NCBI GenBank assembly: GCA_013151705.1
Contig: JAADHT010000132.1
Coordinates: 1 to 15,684, forward strand
DNA length: 15,684 nt
Origin: Kiritimatiellota bacterium
GTDB taxonomy: Bacteria; Verrucomicrobiota; Lentisphaeria; Victivallales; JAADHT01
Reading direction: 5' to 3'
The position numbers were made by a program, and so were the translations under genes. Numbering within the stretch: position 1 is the stretch's first letter; every line of letters starts with the position of its first letter. Below the pieces are notes generated by a model. It did no database searches. It saw only the letters and a list, made by a program, of their open reading frames with translations, and was not told the origin of the DNA. Positions 6,304-14,056 of the stretch are shown piece after piece.

Positions 6304-8448
6304 TCAATCATTGGGCGGGAGGACTTTGAAAACCACGTATCTGTTTGAAAGTATTCTCAAATCCTTTGGAGGTTTTATTTCGCGGAACCGTTTCAGTTTT
6401 TTTCTATTGTGGGCCGAGGCCATCATGCAGACTGGAGAGTCCTCCACCAGCTCCCGCAGACCCGCCATATACAGAGGGCTGAGATTTCCGCGGCTGGACG
6501 CGTAGCCTTTGTCGAAAACGAAGTATCCGGCCTTCTTCTCCAAGCAGAAGTCGGCGAAACTTCCCTCATCGCCGCGAAACATCAGATTTATGAATCTCTC
6601 GTACGTTTTTCTAGTCTGTTTAAGCTCGAATTTAGGTTGGACGACTATTTTCGCGCGGCAATACGTTTTCAGCAGAGGAGACAACTCGAAATCCGCCATC
6701 ACCGGAGCGTCCAGATTTTTCACCCGCAGCCATTTCACCAACGCCGCGGTTTCCGGAAAGAAATGGCTCTCGTATCTCCTTCCTTTGAAAGCGCCGTCAA
6801 GCTCGAAAATGAACACGAGAAAGACGAAAAAACAGATCAAACCTTTCGCGTATTGGGCTAAACCCGGGCGTTTCTTCGCCGCCAGGCGGTAAACAAAACC
6901 GCCGAACATTATGCCGGTTGCGGCGGCGGCGAACCCCAAAATGGGATACAGAAACGATCTGCCGATCACGGGGGCGGTGAATGAACCCGCGAAATATATG
7001 TTGTACAGTGTGAAGTAGATGATTATCGCTCCGATTGATTTCAAAACAGTCCGCAAAGTCAAACGCCAGGCGTTTTTCAACCACAGGTGGAGGAAAATCG
7101 GGATCAGCGTCGCGAGAAACAGTATCGCCAGCACATGGTATCTGACGATGAAAAAAAATCCCAGCGAAAAGAAGAGAGCGCAGAAAAGCGGAAGGTTGGC
7201 GATTGGCAGAAGCCGACGGAAGGATTTTCTCATAACGCCTATCGACATCGTCAGAACCATCGCTATGAATGTTGCGTGGAGGACCATCGGAAACGTGGCG
7301 TCCGTTATGAATTTGGTCGCCGAGTGCATTCCCGGCATCCAGACGCTTCTCGCCTCGAAACTCAACAGGGCGGGATTCTCCGGCTTGACGTTGAGAAAGC
7401 GTATTTTCGCTTTTATCAACTCCACGAAATGGCTGTAGTTCCCCGGAGTTCCCCATATCGTCGAAGCGATCCACCAAACGCAGATGAGCGACAAGGCCAC
7501 GGCCGCGACTATCGCGAACCGTTTGGCCGCTGTTTTTCCGGCGGCGAAATAGTGGGAGACGGCCACCAATGGAAAGACGACGAGCGAAAACGGCGATAAA
7601 ATAAGCGCATGCTCCCTGTGGTATGGAATCAAGACGGCTGCGAGAATCGCGGACACCCAGAGAGTCAACCACAAATAGCGTCGTTTGGCGTTCACCATCC
7701 CTCCGGACGACACTCTCGCGATTTCCGCGACGCCCCATAGGGCGAAGCACAAGCGCGTCAAATCCCAGCTCGCGAGCGCCAGAAAAGACGCTGTGCCGAC
7801 AATTACGAGTTTTTTGCGCGACGGCGCTCCGAGATACCAGGCGGCAGCCGCGAAAGCCGCGGCTATCAACGGCAACGCGAAATTGCCGCGGACGATGTCC
7901 TGCCCGGTATATCGGGCGATGGCGGCGAACGAGACCGCATGCAGCAGACCTCCCGTCAGCGCGGTTCCCGCCGGAATTCGCAGGGCGACGAGCCAAAGAA
8001 AGACGAATCCGGAGATAAGACTGATCCACCATCTCAATTGAACGCGGATCCATCTCGCGAAATCGGGTGTGATCTCGTAGTTGGTTGGGGCGATTGTGGT
8101 CAAGTCGGGAGGGAACAGGATGTGTTTGAGCAGGTATCCGTATCCCAGAAAGTATTCGAGACCTACCGTGAACTGGCGGAAAACGCTGACATCCTCCATG
8201 CCAACCAGGGAGTCGTCCCGTTCTTTGATTCCGCAAGTACGCGCGACCTCCTCGGCGTACGAGTACATCATAGCGCTTTCGACTTGGAAAGGAATGAACC
8301 CGATATCCTTTCCGAAAGCGGCTTTGTATTCGTTCGCGATGGCCGAAACGTCGCGGCGATAGACCAAATCGCGAACGACATAGGCGCAGACTACCACGAG
8401 TGCGAATTCCGCGAGAATCCTACAACATTTGTTTCTCAATATTTGCAT
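6304..8448 (-). CDS. Large multi-pass membrane protein, GT-C glycosyltransferase-like
   Basis: From ATG 8448 the protein has 714 residues. One N-terminal membrane helix is followed by an extracytoplasmic stretch of about 110 residues containing acidic clusters (YAEEVARTCGIKERDD, LVGMEDVSVFRQF), then about twelve hydrophobic helices, then a soluble C-terminal domain of roughly 150 residues (WLRVKNLDAPVMADFELSPL onward). This plan is that of GT-C glycosyltransferases (STT3, PMT, ArnT), which use a polyprenyl-phosphate-linked sugar and an acidic residue in the first external loop. No subfamily signature is certain, so donor and acceptor are unknown. An in-frame GTG at 8529 is possible, but a promoter-like site lies between it and the ATG, and the ATG puts a typical short basic N-terminus before the first helix. 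The asnB gene upstream suggests a role in surface glycans. Confidence 0.72.
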   Translation of the reverse strand: MQILRNKCCRILAEFALVVVCAYVVRDLVYRRDVSAIANEYKAAFGKDIGFIPFQVESAMMYSYAEEVARTCGIKERDDSLVGMEDVSVFRQFTVGLEYFLGYGYLLKHILFPPDLTTIAPTNYEITPDFARWIRVQLRWWISLISGFVFLWLVALRIPAGTALTGGLLHAVSFAAIARYTGQDIVRGNFALPLIAAAFAAAAWYLGAPSRKKLVIVGTASFLALASWDLTRLCFALWGVAEIARVSSGGMVNAKRRYLWLTLWVSAILAAVLIPYHREHALILSPFSLVVFPLVAVSHYFAAGKTAAKRFAIVAAVALSLICVWWIASTIWGTPGNYSHFVELIKAKIRFLNVKPENPALLSFEARSVWMPGMHSATKFITDATFPMVLHATFIAMVLTMSIGVMRKSFRRLLPIANLPLFCALFFSLGFFFIVRYHVLAILFLATLIPIFLHLWLKNAWRLTLRTVLKSIGAIIIYFTLYNIYFAGSFTAPVIGRSFLYPILGFAAAATGIMFGGFVYRLAAKKRPGLAQYAKGLICFFVFLVFIFELDGAFKGRRYESHFFPETAALVKWLRVKNLDAPVMADFELSPLLKTYCRAKIVVQPKFELKQTRKTYERFINLMFRGDEGSFADFCLEKKAGYFVFDKGYASSRGNLSPLYMAGLRELVEDSPVCMMASAHNRKKLKRFREIKPPKDLRILSNRYVVFKVLPPND

Positions 8449-8493
8449 TGAACCACTATTTTTTGAAGATGAATTTTCATTTGCGAAAAAAAT

Positions 8494-8522
8494 AAGATAC
8501 GACTTGGAGAGCGCTTTCGCAA
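8494..8522 (-). promoter_or_regulatory. Probable promoter of the GT-C-like gene
   Basis: On the minus strand TTGCGA (8522-8517) and TATCTT (8499-8494) are 17 bp apart, with the start codon ATG 8448 about 40 bp beyond the expected transcription start. It argues against the GTG at 8529 as start. Confidence 0.45.
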
Positions 8523-8621
8523 GCGACACCCCGTTATTGGGGGGCAGGCGATGTCATCTACTTCCGCGGTTCAAGCGACGGATCAACTCGCGCTCATAGA
8601 TCGCAAGCTACCCAACGCGCA

Positions 8622-10442
8622 TCATCTTGAAGTGTTTGCGGTCCATTGGATGAGCGTCCAAAGGATTTCCGTGTGGTCGGCCGTTCCGGTTTCATGCTCA
8701 TCGAGCAGCCGCCGGACGAAATCGACGTTGAACACACTCTCCCGCGCCAGGGAATCCGCGGAAAGCGCGTCTTCGGCCATTTCGCGCAAAGGCCCCCGCA
8801 ACCATTCTCCGAGAGGCGGACCGAATCCCTGTTTCGGTCTTTTCCATAGGGATTCGGGAACGTGGCGCTTCAGGATTTCCCTCAAAATCCATTTGGTTTC
8901 GCCATTCGCCGTTTTCATGCGTTTTGGCAAAGCTATCAATGTTTCGACCACCTCGTGGTCCAGCAAGGGAGTTCTCACCTCCAACGCATGGCGCATCGAG
9001 CATCTATCGACCTTCGTCAGTATGTCCTCCGTCATGTAGTGGTTCATCTCGATGAACGCGAGAGCCTCGTCTATCGGCAACTTGCCAGTCCTCGCCGCCA
9101 ACTCGCTCCAATACGTTCCGGAAACCTTGTAATCCCCATTGAACAGCTTTTCCCGATATTTCAATCTGTAAATCGAGCTGGCGAGCAGGGTCAGCTCGTC
9201 GATTCCGCCGCATTTGGCGGCGAGCGCGAGTTTCGCGGGAAGCGACGCGACAGGCGCTATTCCGGAAATGGATTTCAGTAGCGGTTTGACTCCCGGAATG
9301 CTCAACAGGCGTCGCAGCTTCACGATTTTCGGGTATTGCCCATAACCGAGCGTCAATTCGTCACCGCCGTCTCCGGAGAGCGCCACCACCACGTTTTCGC
9401 GGGTCATTCGGGACAGAAGATACGTCGGAATGGCGGATGGGTCGGCGAACGGTTCGCCGAACACGGCTGGAAGTTCCGGCACTATTTCAAGCGCGTCTTT
9501 CTCCGTGCAGAACAATCTCGTGTGTTTCGTGCCGAGATGCCTCGCGATTTCCGCGGCGTACTCCGATTCGTCGAACTCGGCGAATTCGAAGCCTATGGAG
9601 AATGTCGCGATATCCGATTTCTCCGCCGCGGCCAATGCGGTTACCAGAGATGAGTCTATGCCTCCGCTCAAAAACGTTCCTATCGGTCTGTCGGACACCA
9701 GCCGTTTGACGATTGAACCGCGGATGATCTCTTCCACTTCCTCAACCGAGCGTTCGACTCTCGGCTCGGGAATTTCGGGATGCCAGTACTTTTTGACATT
9801 CCAAACGGAATTCGCCAGATCGAACGAGGAGAAATGTCCGGGGAGCAGTTTGAAACAGGTCTCTCTGATGGTCAAGTCGCCGGGAATGTATCCGAAGGTG
9901 AAAAACGCGTCTCTCGCGGCGGTGTTCAAAGACGGGCGTTCGGGAAGGAGCGCGAGCAACGCGGGCAATTCAGACGCGAACGCGAACCCCGCGCCGCCGG
10001 CGTAATGGTAATACAAAGGTTTGATGCCCATCCTATCCCTGGCGCAGAACAGACGGTTTATTTTCGAATCGTGGATCGTGAAGGCGAACATGCCGTTGAT
10101 TCTTCCGAGCAACTTCTCGATTCCCCACTCCTCGTATCCGTGCAAAAGAACTTCACTGTCCGAGCGGGATTTGAAGACGTGTCCGGCTTCCAGAAGCTCC
10201 TCGCGAAGTTCGCGGAAATTGTATATCTCGCCGTTCGCGACCAGCCTGACGGAGCCGTCCTCGTTGACGAACGGCTGATTCGCCTCCGGCGAGAGGTCAA
10301 TGACGGATAGACGGCGATGTCCCAGAGCGACCGCTTCGCCTCTCCACTCGCCCGACGCGTCGGGACCCCGGTGCGCGAGCGCGTCGAGAGCGTTACGCAA
10401 TCCGTCGTCCGCGATATTCGCGCATCCGGCTATTCCGCACAT
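8622..10442 (-). CDS. asnB: Asparagine synthetase-type glutamine amidotransferase
   Basis: The 606-residue protein has both domains of glutamine-hydrolysing asparagine synthetases. The N-terminal Ntn glutaminase begins MCGIAG, so Cys2 becomes the nucleophile after Met removal; HRGPD (24-28), GEIYN (71-75) and the RDRMGIKPLYY loop follow. The synthetase domain has the PP-loop FLSGGIDSS (257-265) and ALSGDGGDEL (354-363). The reaction is ATP-dependent transfer of the glutamine amide to a carboxylate, aspartate in classical AsnB. Copies near polysaccharide genes often amidate or modify sugars instead, and the GT-C-like gene downstream makes that plausible. The start is set by the catalytic Cys and by GGAGGT at 10448-10453; an in-frame start 24 bp upstream would bury the Cys and is wrong. 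Confidence 0.93.
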   Translation of the reverse strand: MCGIAGCANIADDGLRNALDALAHRGPDASGEWRGEAVALGHRRLSVIDLSPEANQPFVNEDGSVRLVANGEIYNFRELREELLEAGHVFKSRSDSEVLLHGYEEWGIEKLLGRINGMFAFTIHDSKINRLFCARDRMGIKPLYYHYAGGAGFAFASELPALLALLPERPSLNTAARDAFFTFGYIPGDLTIRETCFKLLPGHFSSFDLANSVWNVKKYWHPEIPEPRVERSVEEVEEIIRGSIVKRLVSDRPIGTFLSGGIDSSLVTALAAAEKSDIATFSIGFEFAEFDESEYAAEIARHLGTKHTRLFCTEKDALEIVPELPAVFGEPFADPSAIPTYLLSRMTRENVVVALSGDGGDELTLGYGQYPKIVKLRRLLSIPGVKPLLKSISGIAPVASLPAKLALAAKCGGIDELTLLASSIYRLKYREKLFNGDYKVSGTYWSELAARTGKLPIDEALAFIEMNHYMTEDILTKVDRCSMRHALEVRTPLLDHEVVETLIALPKRMKTANGETKWILREILKRHVPESLWKRPKQGFGPPLGEWLRGPLREMAEDALSADSLARESVFNVDFVRRLLDEHETGTADHTEILWTLIQWTANTSR

Positions 10443-10483
10443 AGAACACCTCCGGTGTATTCTCACGGTTCAAAGTCTGATAA

Positions 10484-10511
10484 CGAATACCTCAAAAAGC
10501 GGGAATATCAA
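10484..10511 (-). promoter_or_regulatory. Possible promoter of asnB
   Basis: On the minus strand TTGATA (10511-10506) and TATTCG (10489-10484) are 16 bp apart, about 40 bp before the asnB ATG. The -10 box is weak. Confidence 0.28.
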
Positions 10512-10720
10512 ATTTAAACGAGAAGATTTGCCTGGAGTCTCGCATACGCGCGCGTTTTGCCCGTCGAGCGGAGCGAGGTGCCGGCTCCGCTGGTTCTGCG
10601 CTCCAGCGCCGGGCCGCCGCCATCGCTCGCCGCTCGGAATCAGTCTCCTCCCCTGAATCTCTGGCCGCGGTGAATTGAAGAGCGCCATCGAATCGTTTTC
10701 CTCCTTTCTTTGATCGGCGT
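10512..10720 (-). other. GC-rich structured spacer with ambiguous coding potential
   Basis: No recognisable gene lies here. A strong AAAGGAGG (minus strand, near 10700) precedes ATG 10688 by 11 bp, opening a 72-codon frame to 10470 with an Arg/Pro-rich, featureless product. A second frame on the same strand, without a start near that site, is open from inside the preceding gene and reads more protein-like (GALQFTAARDSGEETD, then RRAMAAARRW). The stretch also holds a perfect 8-bp inverted repeat, AGCGGAGC (10567-10574) with GCTCCGCT (10584-10591). A decayed small gene, a short peptide or a structured RNA are all possible. Confidence 0.3.
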
Positions 10721-11431
10721 TTATTTGATTTTCGCTCCGAGTATGGGACGGGCCAAAACGAATCCGGTCGTCACGCCTTTGTCGTTCTCGGAGGCGGTGA
10801 AAAGCATTATTCGTTTTTTATCCTGGCTGGCCATCACGCCTTTTTGAATCTCCACCCACCCCCTTGCCAGCATCGTCGCCGTCATCTCGGACATGACGGC
10901 GCCAGGAGACATGTTGGTCTTGAAAACGCCGTATTCCAGCTCGCGGTCCGGCATGTCCATAGTTTCGGAAGGGACGGCTCCTCCGGGAATGGGGAGGGAG
11001 CGTGGCCATTCGGGCGATTTGGGAATATTCGGCGGCAGTTCCAAGGAGAATTGAATCGCGGAGAATGTTTTTCCTTTGATGGCGACCAGATAGATTTTCT
11101 CGACCATTCCGTTCAATCTGGGAATCTCAACCAGAACGGATTCCGCGTTGCTGCGGAAGCGCGCTTTTGGAAATTGTCGTTTGAGGATGGCGAACAGTTC
11201 GTTGAGGTTTTGTTTTTGCAAGGTTATCCGCATCTTCACCGCGACTCCATTCACTTCTACCGGTTCCGTCCAAAGTTTGGAGCCGCCCAACGCGTCGGCG
11301 CCCCACATACGACCGCCTTTTCCTGAAAACGGAAAAAGCGTGAAGACATCGGCTCGAAGGCCGCGAAAGCAGTAGACAAGCGAAACAGCGATAATTAAAA
11401 AGCGGACCGAATTGATTTTGATTGAGCTCAT
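10721..11431 (-). CDS. Secreted protein of unknown function
   Basis: The 236-residue product has a signal peptide (residues 1-27: basic start, hydrophobic FLIIAVSLVYCF, possible cleavage after GLRA). The middle (about 50-130) looks like a small alpha/beta domain (MRITLQKQNLNELFAILKRQF, then VLVEIPRLNGMVEKIYLVAI split into strands). After a Pro-rich linker, residues about 147-232 form a second unit in which a strand (LEYGVFKTN) is followed by a helix (AVMSEMTATMLARGWVE) and closing strands. That order resembles small domains of unknown function in many secreted bacterial proteins, but I recognise no family. The ribosome binding site upstream of ATG 11431 is poor (TGGAAA). Spacers of 204 bp upstream and 278 bp downstream suggest it is transcribed alone. 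Confidence 0.75.
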   Translation of the reverse strand: MSSIKINSVRFLIIAVSLVYCFRGLRADVFTLFPFSGKGGRMWGADALGGSKLWTEPVEVNGVAVKMRITLQKQNLNELFAILKRQFPKARFRSNAESVLVEIPRLNGMVEKIYLVAIKGKTFSAIQFSLELPPNIPKSPEWPRSLPIPGGAVPSETMDMPDRELEYGVFKTNMSPGAVMSEMTATMLARGWVEIQKGVMASQDKKRIMLFTASENDKGVTTGFVLARPILGAKIK

Positions 11432-11635
11432 TTTCCAGTTAAACCAAGTTTAGTGGTCGGACATCACGCATACAACGTTCGAACCATCGAAATTATTCCT
11501 TGAATAGCAAAGTTCCCACCCGCCCGAGCGATGTCTCTTCGCAATCGCCGACGAATCCGGCATGGACGGTATTCCTATGGCTTTTCATTTCCAACTTTCA
11601 TATATCCGAATGTGGAGCCGGTTGAATGCATTCCG

Positions 11636-13660
11636 TTAGGCTTCAACCAGCGCCAAGCCTGAGAATCGTTCTGTTTTTCTGGAGACCGCCGCCGCTAGCG
11701 CCTTGTCGGAAGCCACGATGACCGCAGCTTTTTTCGCCCGGGTCAATCCGGTGTAAACGATCTCTCGGGTCAAAAGTCTGTGGTTCGTGTTGTCGGGAAG
11801 CGGCATCAACACCCTGTCGAATTCCGAACCCTGGCTTTTATGCACCGTTATGGCGAAGGCCGGTCTGTGCGTTGGAACAACCCCGGGGTAATGAACCGTG
11901 AAATGATTTCCGTCTTCGAAAACCGCGAGCAGACGGCCGGTTCCGGGATGTCTCACTAAAACCCCTATGTCCCCGTTGTAAAGATTCATCCGGCGGCTGT
12001 TCTCCAGGATCATAACGAACATTCCGGAAAACATATCACCATTTATCGTCTCGTTCAACTCGCCGGCGACAAGATTTGAAATTCTGGCGTTCAGAGAGGT
12101 TGTTCCGAATTTCCCGGCGTATGTCAGGCACAACACGCGGCTGGCCGCGATTCTCGCGAAAAGCCGTCTGAAACACTCGGTCTTATCATCGTCGATTCCG
12201 CCAGCGTCCGCGCGAATAGCGTTTTCGGCGTCGCGGACTAATTCCGCGTAGGAGTCGCCAGCGCCACCGCGCAGCAGATTGTCCTTCACCCAACTTGAGA
12301 CGAGTTCGGACCAATCGCAGTTCGACGACACCAGACGCGCCCCTTCGATTTCGCTCCATTTAGTATTTTGGGAATCATCGACGCGTCTCAACGACAAAAA
12401 TTCCGCGACTTTCGCGGAGTCCATTTTTTTCACGTACCCGCTGAGTTCGGCGATATCCTTCTGGAAACGTTTCGACACTTCCAAAACGGAGACGTGGTTC
12501 GTCATAGAGTTGGTGGTCGTCGATATCGATTTCGAAAGACGGCTTAATATATCATTTTTCGTCTTTTCCGTAAATTTGTCCATCACCTCCGGAAGAGAGC
12601 GGGTAACCGCCTCCGCGAACTCCGCGGTGCGCGCCGGAGTGGAATCGACGGGTGGCATGAGGTCGGCGAGAACCGCGCCCGCGTTGACTGGCGGCAACTG
12701 AAACTGGTCGCCCAGCAAGAGTAGTTTGCAATTGTCCCGCAACGCCGACATAAAGGCGGACATAAGCGAAATATCGACCATCGACACTTCATCCACGATG
12801 ATGATTTCATATCTCAAACGATTGTCCTTGTTCCGTAGAAAAGCGCCTTTTCCGGGGTTGAATCGCAGAAGCTTGTGCATAGTGGTCGATTCGAGCGCCA
12901 GCAGCGCCTCCGTCTCCGGATCGAGCTCTCCTCCGACTATGTCGTTCCGCAAACCGTTCTCGATTGATTCAGCCATTCTTTTCGCCGCTCTGCCGGTGGG
13001 AGCCGTCAAAACCACCTTTTTCAAATCCACTCCCATTCTCAGAAGGCAGCGCAGATACGCCAGGACGATCGTCGTTTTTCCCGTTCCGGGTCCGCCGGAT
13101 ATGATTTGGAAGTCGTTGAGAAGGGCCGATGCCAGCGCCAAGACCTGAAGCGGCTCCAACGAGTATTTGGTGGTGTCCATGGCTTTGGCGAGCGCTTTTC
13201 CGATGGACTCGGGATTATTGGACGGTTGGCGTTCGGAATGTTTGATGAGCGTGTTCAATGATGTCCTCAACGCCGCCGCGGCCTTGTGGTGCCGTTGAAA
13301 ATACAATCCGTCCCCGTCGAAAATCAAAGGACGGTCCGAGCCCAGAATGGTCTCGGGGATAGATTCCACCGCGTCGCGCAATTCGCCGATCGAAATCTCA
13401 AAACCCGCGAGTTTCGCGGCCATGGCGTTCGATGTCAAACGCAGGCAGACCGAGCCTTCGTTGACCGAATCGGCGAGCATAAGCAGCGGCACGGCTATTG
13501 TTTCAGCCGCTATTTCCGCTATTTCCGCTATTTCCGCGAGATCGCGGGCGATCAGAACGTCGTTGACCGTCAAATTCAAATTGACGGCGGCCATGCCGGC
13601 CGTTTTCCTGGAAAGACCCAGTTTGTCCGTCAACAGCGATTCAGTCACATTGAAATCCAT
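11636..13660 (-). CDS. recD: RecD-like superfamily 1B DNA helicase (exodeoxyribonuclease V alpha type)
   Basis: The 674-residue protein carries the superfamily 1 helicase motifs: Walker A GGPGTGKT (189-196), motif Ia LTAPTGRAAKRM (218-229), TTMHKLL (259-265), Walker B IIVDEVSMVD (287-296), motif III LLLGDQFQLPPV (314-325), TVHKSQGSEF (605-614) and YTGLTRAKK (636-644). The N-terminal part ending in GSVCLRL resembles the RecB-contacting domain of RecD1; the helix-hairpin-helix region typical of RecD2 is not evident. RecD1 is the 5'-3' motor of RecBCD in double-strand break repair, but no recB or recC adjoins it: ribF lies upstream and an unknown gene downstream. Residues 42-51 are an (AEI)n repeat encoded by three perfect 9-bp copies. 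The segment between about 340 and 460 is long and low in conserved motifs. Start ATG 13660 follows GGAG in the leader. Confidence 0.88.
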   Translation of the reverse strand: MDFNVTESLLTDKLGLSRKTAGMAAVNLNLTVNDVLIARDLAEIAEIAEIAAETIAVPLLMLADSVNEGSVCLRLTSNAMAAKLAGFEISIGELRDAVESIPETILGSDRPLIFDGDGLYFQRHHKAAAALRTSLNTLIKHSERQPSNNPESIGKALAKAMDTTKYSLEPLQVLALASALLNDFQIISGGPGTGKTTIVLAYLRCLLRMGVDLKKVVLTAPTGRAAKRMAESIENGLRNDIVGGELDPETEALLALESTTMHKLLRFNPGKGAFLRNKDNRLRYEIIIVDEVSMVDISLMSAFMSALRDNCKLLLLGDQFQLPPVNAGAVLADLMPPVDSTPARTAEFAEAVTRSLPEVMDKFTEKTKNDILSRLSKSISTTTNSMTNHVSVLEVSKRFQKDIAELSGYVKKMDSAKVAEFLSLRRVDDSQNTKWSEIEGARLVSSNCDWSELVSSWVKDNLLRGGAGDSYAELVRDAENAIRADAGGIDDDKTECFRRLFARIAASRVLCLTYAGKFGTTSLNARISNLVAGELNETINGDMFSGMFVMILENSRRMNLYNGDIGVLVRHPGTGRLLAVFEDGNHFTVHYPGVVPTHRPAFAITVHKSQGSEFDRVLMPLPDNTNHRLLTREIVYTGLTRAKKAAVIVASDKALAAAVSRKTERFSGLALVEA
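13510..13536 (-). repeat. Three perfect 9-bp tandem copies inside recD
   Basis: The unit ctatttccg (plus strand) occurs three times without change at 13510-13518, 13519-13527 and 13528-13536. On the coding strand it encodes Ala-Glu-Ile repeats in frame. Confidence 0.9.
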
Positions 13661-13734
13661 AATCCAACTCCGATTCGAAACTCATCTCCTGCCGCGATCG
13701 CCGCGCACGACTTGTCCATCCGTTCCGGCCTGTA

Positions 13735-13791
13735 CTGTTCAACAGAGTTTTTAAACGTGAAGTAGAAACTAGTGGAAAAGGTATTGAACAG
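13735..13791. promoter_or_regulatory. Inverted repeat in the recD leader
   Basis: CTGTTCAA (13735-13742) and its exact complement TTGAACAG (13784-13791) are separated by 41 bp, some 75-130 bp upstream of the recD start. The distance suits paired regulator binding sites better than one operator. No regulator can be named. Confidence 0.28.
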
Positions 13792-13802
13792 TTAGTATGA
13801 CT

Positions 13803-13831
13803 TTGACAATTAACAAACCGTTCGCTAAATT
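13803..13831 (+). promoter_or_regulatory. Promoter-like site pointing towards ribF antisense
   Basis: TTGACA (13803-13808) is a perfect -35 box, with TAAATT (13826-13831) 17 bp downstream. No plus-strand gene follows, so it could drive a small or antisense RNA, or be chance in an AT-rich core. Confidence 0.35.
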
Positions 13832-13896
13832 TTTCCACCGTTAACGCGCGAATAATCAATTAACGACAAAAGCTCCAAGGTAGGAACGAAATGGGC

Positions 13897-13915
13897 GGGC
13901 GGGGACGCTCCGCCC
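13897..13915. repeat. GC-rich palindrome, possibly a dispersed intergenic element
   Basis: GGGCGG (13897-13902) pairs with CCGCCC (13910-13915) around a 7-base loop. A flanking pair GTAGG (13880-13884) and CCTAC (13914-13918) overlaps the right arm. The look is that of a REP-type palindrome; only one copy is seen here. Confidence 0.35.
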
Positions 13916-13994
13916 TACTAGTCAGCGAGCCATTCGAAGAACTCAATGGAATCGGTTGGCCGCGACCAATCAATGCGCGACTTAAATACGATAC

Positions 13995-14015
13995 GGCTCT
14001 CCGAAATGGAGAGCC
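13995..14015 (-). terminator. Hairpin after ribF, possible terminator
   Basis: Perfect 8-bp stem GGCTCTCC (13995-14002) / GGAGAGCC (14008-14015) with a 5-base loop, about 40 bp after the ribF stop. On the minus strand it is followed by GTATCGTATTT rather than a clean T run, so termination would be weak. Confidence 0.4.
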
Positions 14016-14056
14016 TTCGAGCGCGGAGGCGTTTTGCCGGAGAATCTGGAGAAAAA

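Larger units (their letters stand above)
13661..14056. other. Non-coding spacer between ribF and recD
   Basis: This 396-bp spacer holds no credible gene. It contains an inverted repeat CTGTTCAA/TTGAACAG (13735-13742/13784-13791), an AT-rich core, a plus-strand promoter-like site (13803-13831), a GC-rich palindrome (13897-13915) and a perfect hairpin (13995-14015). Confidence 0.7.

Noticed and set aside
6797..8236. 479-codon open frame inside the GT-C-like gene
   Set aside because: Arg/His/Pro-rich translation typical of a shadow frame in GC-rich DNA; the real frame encodes clear membrane helices.
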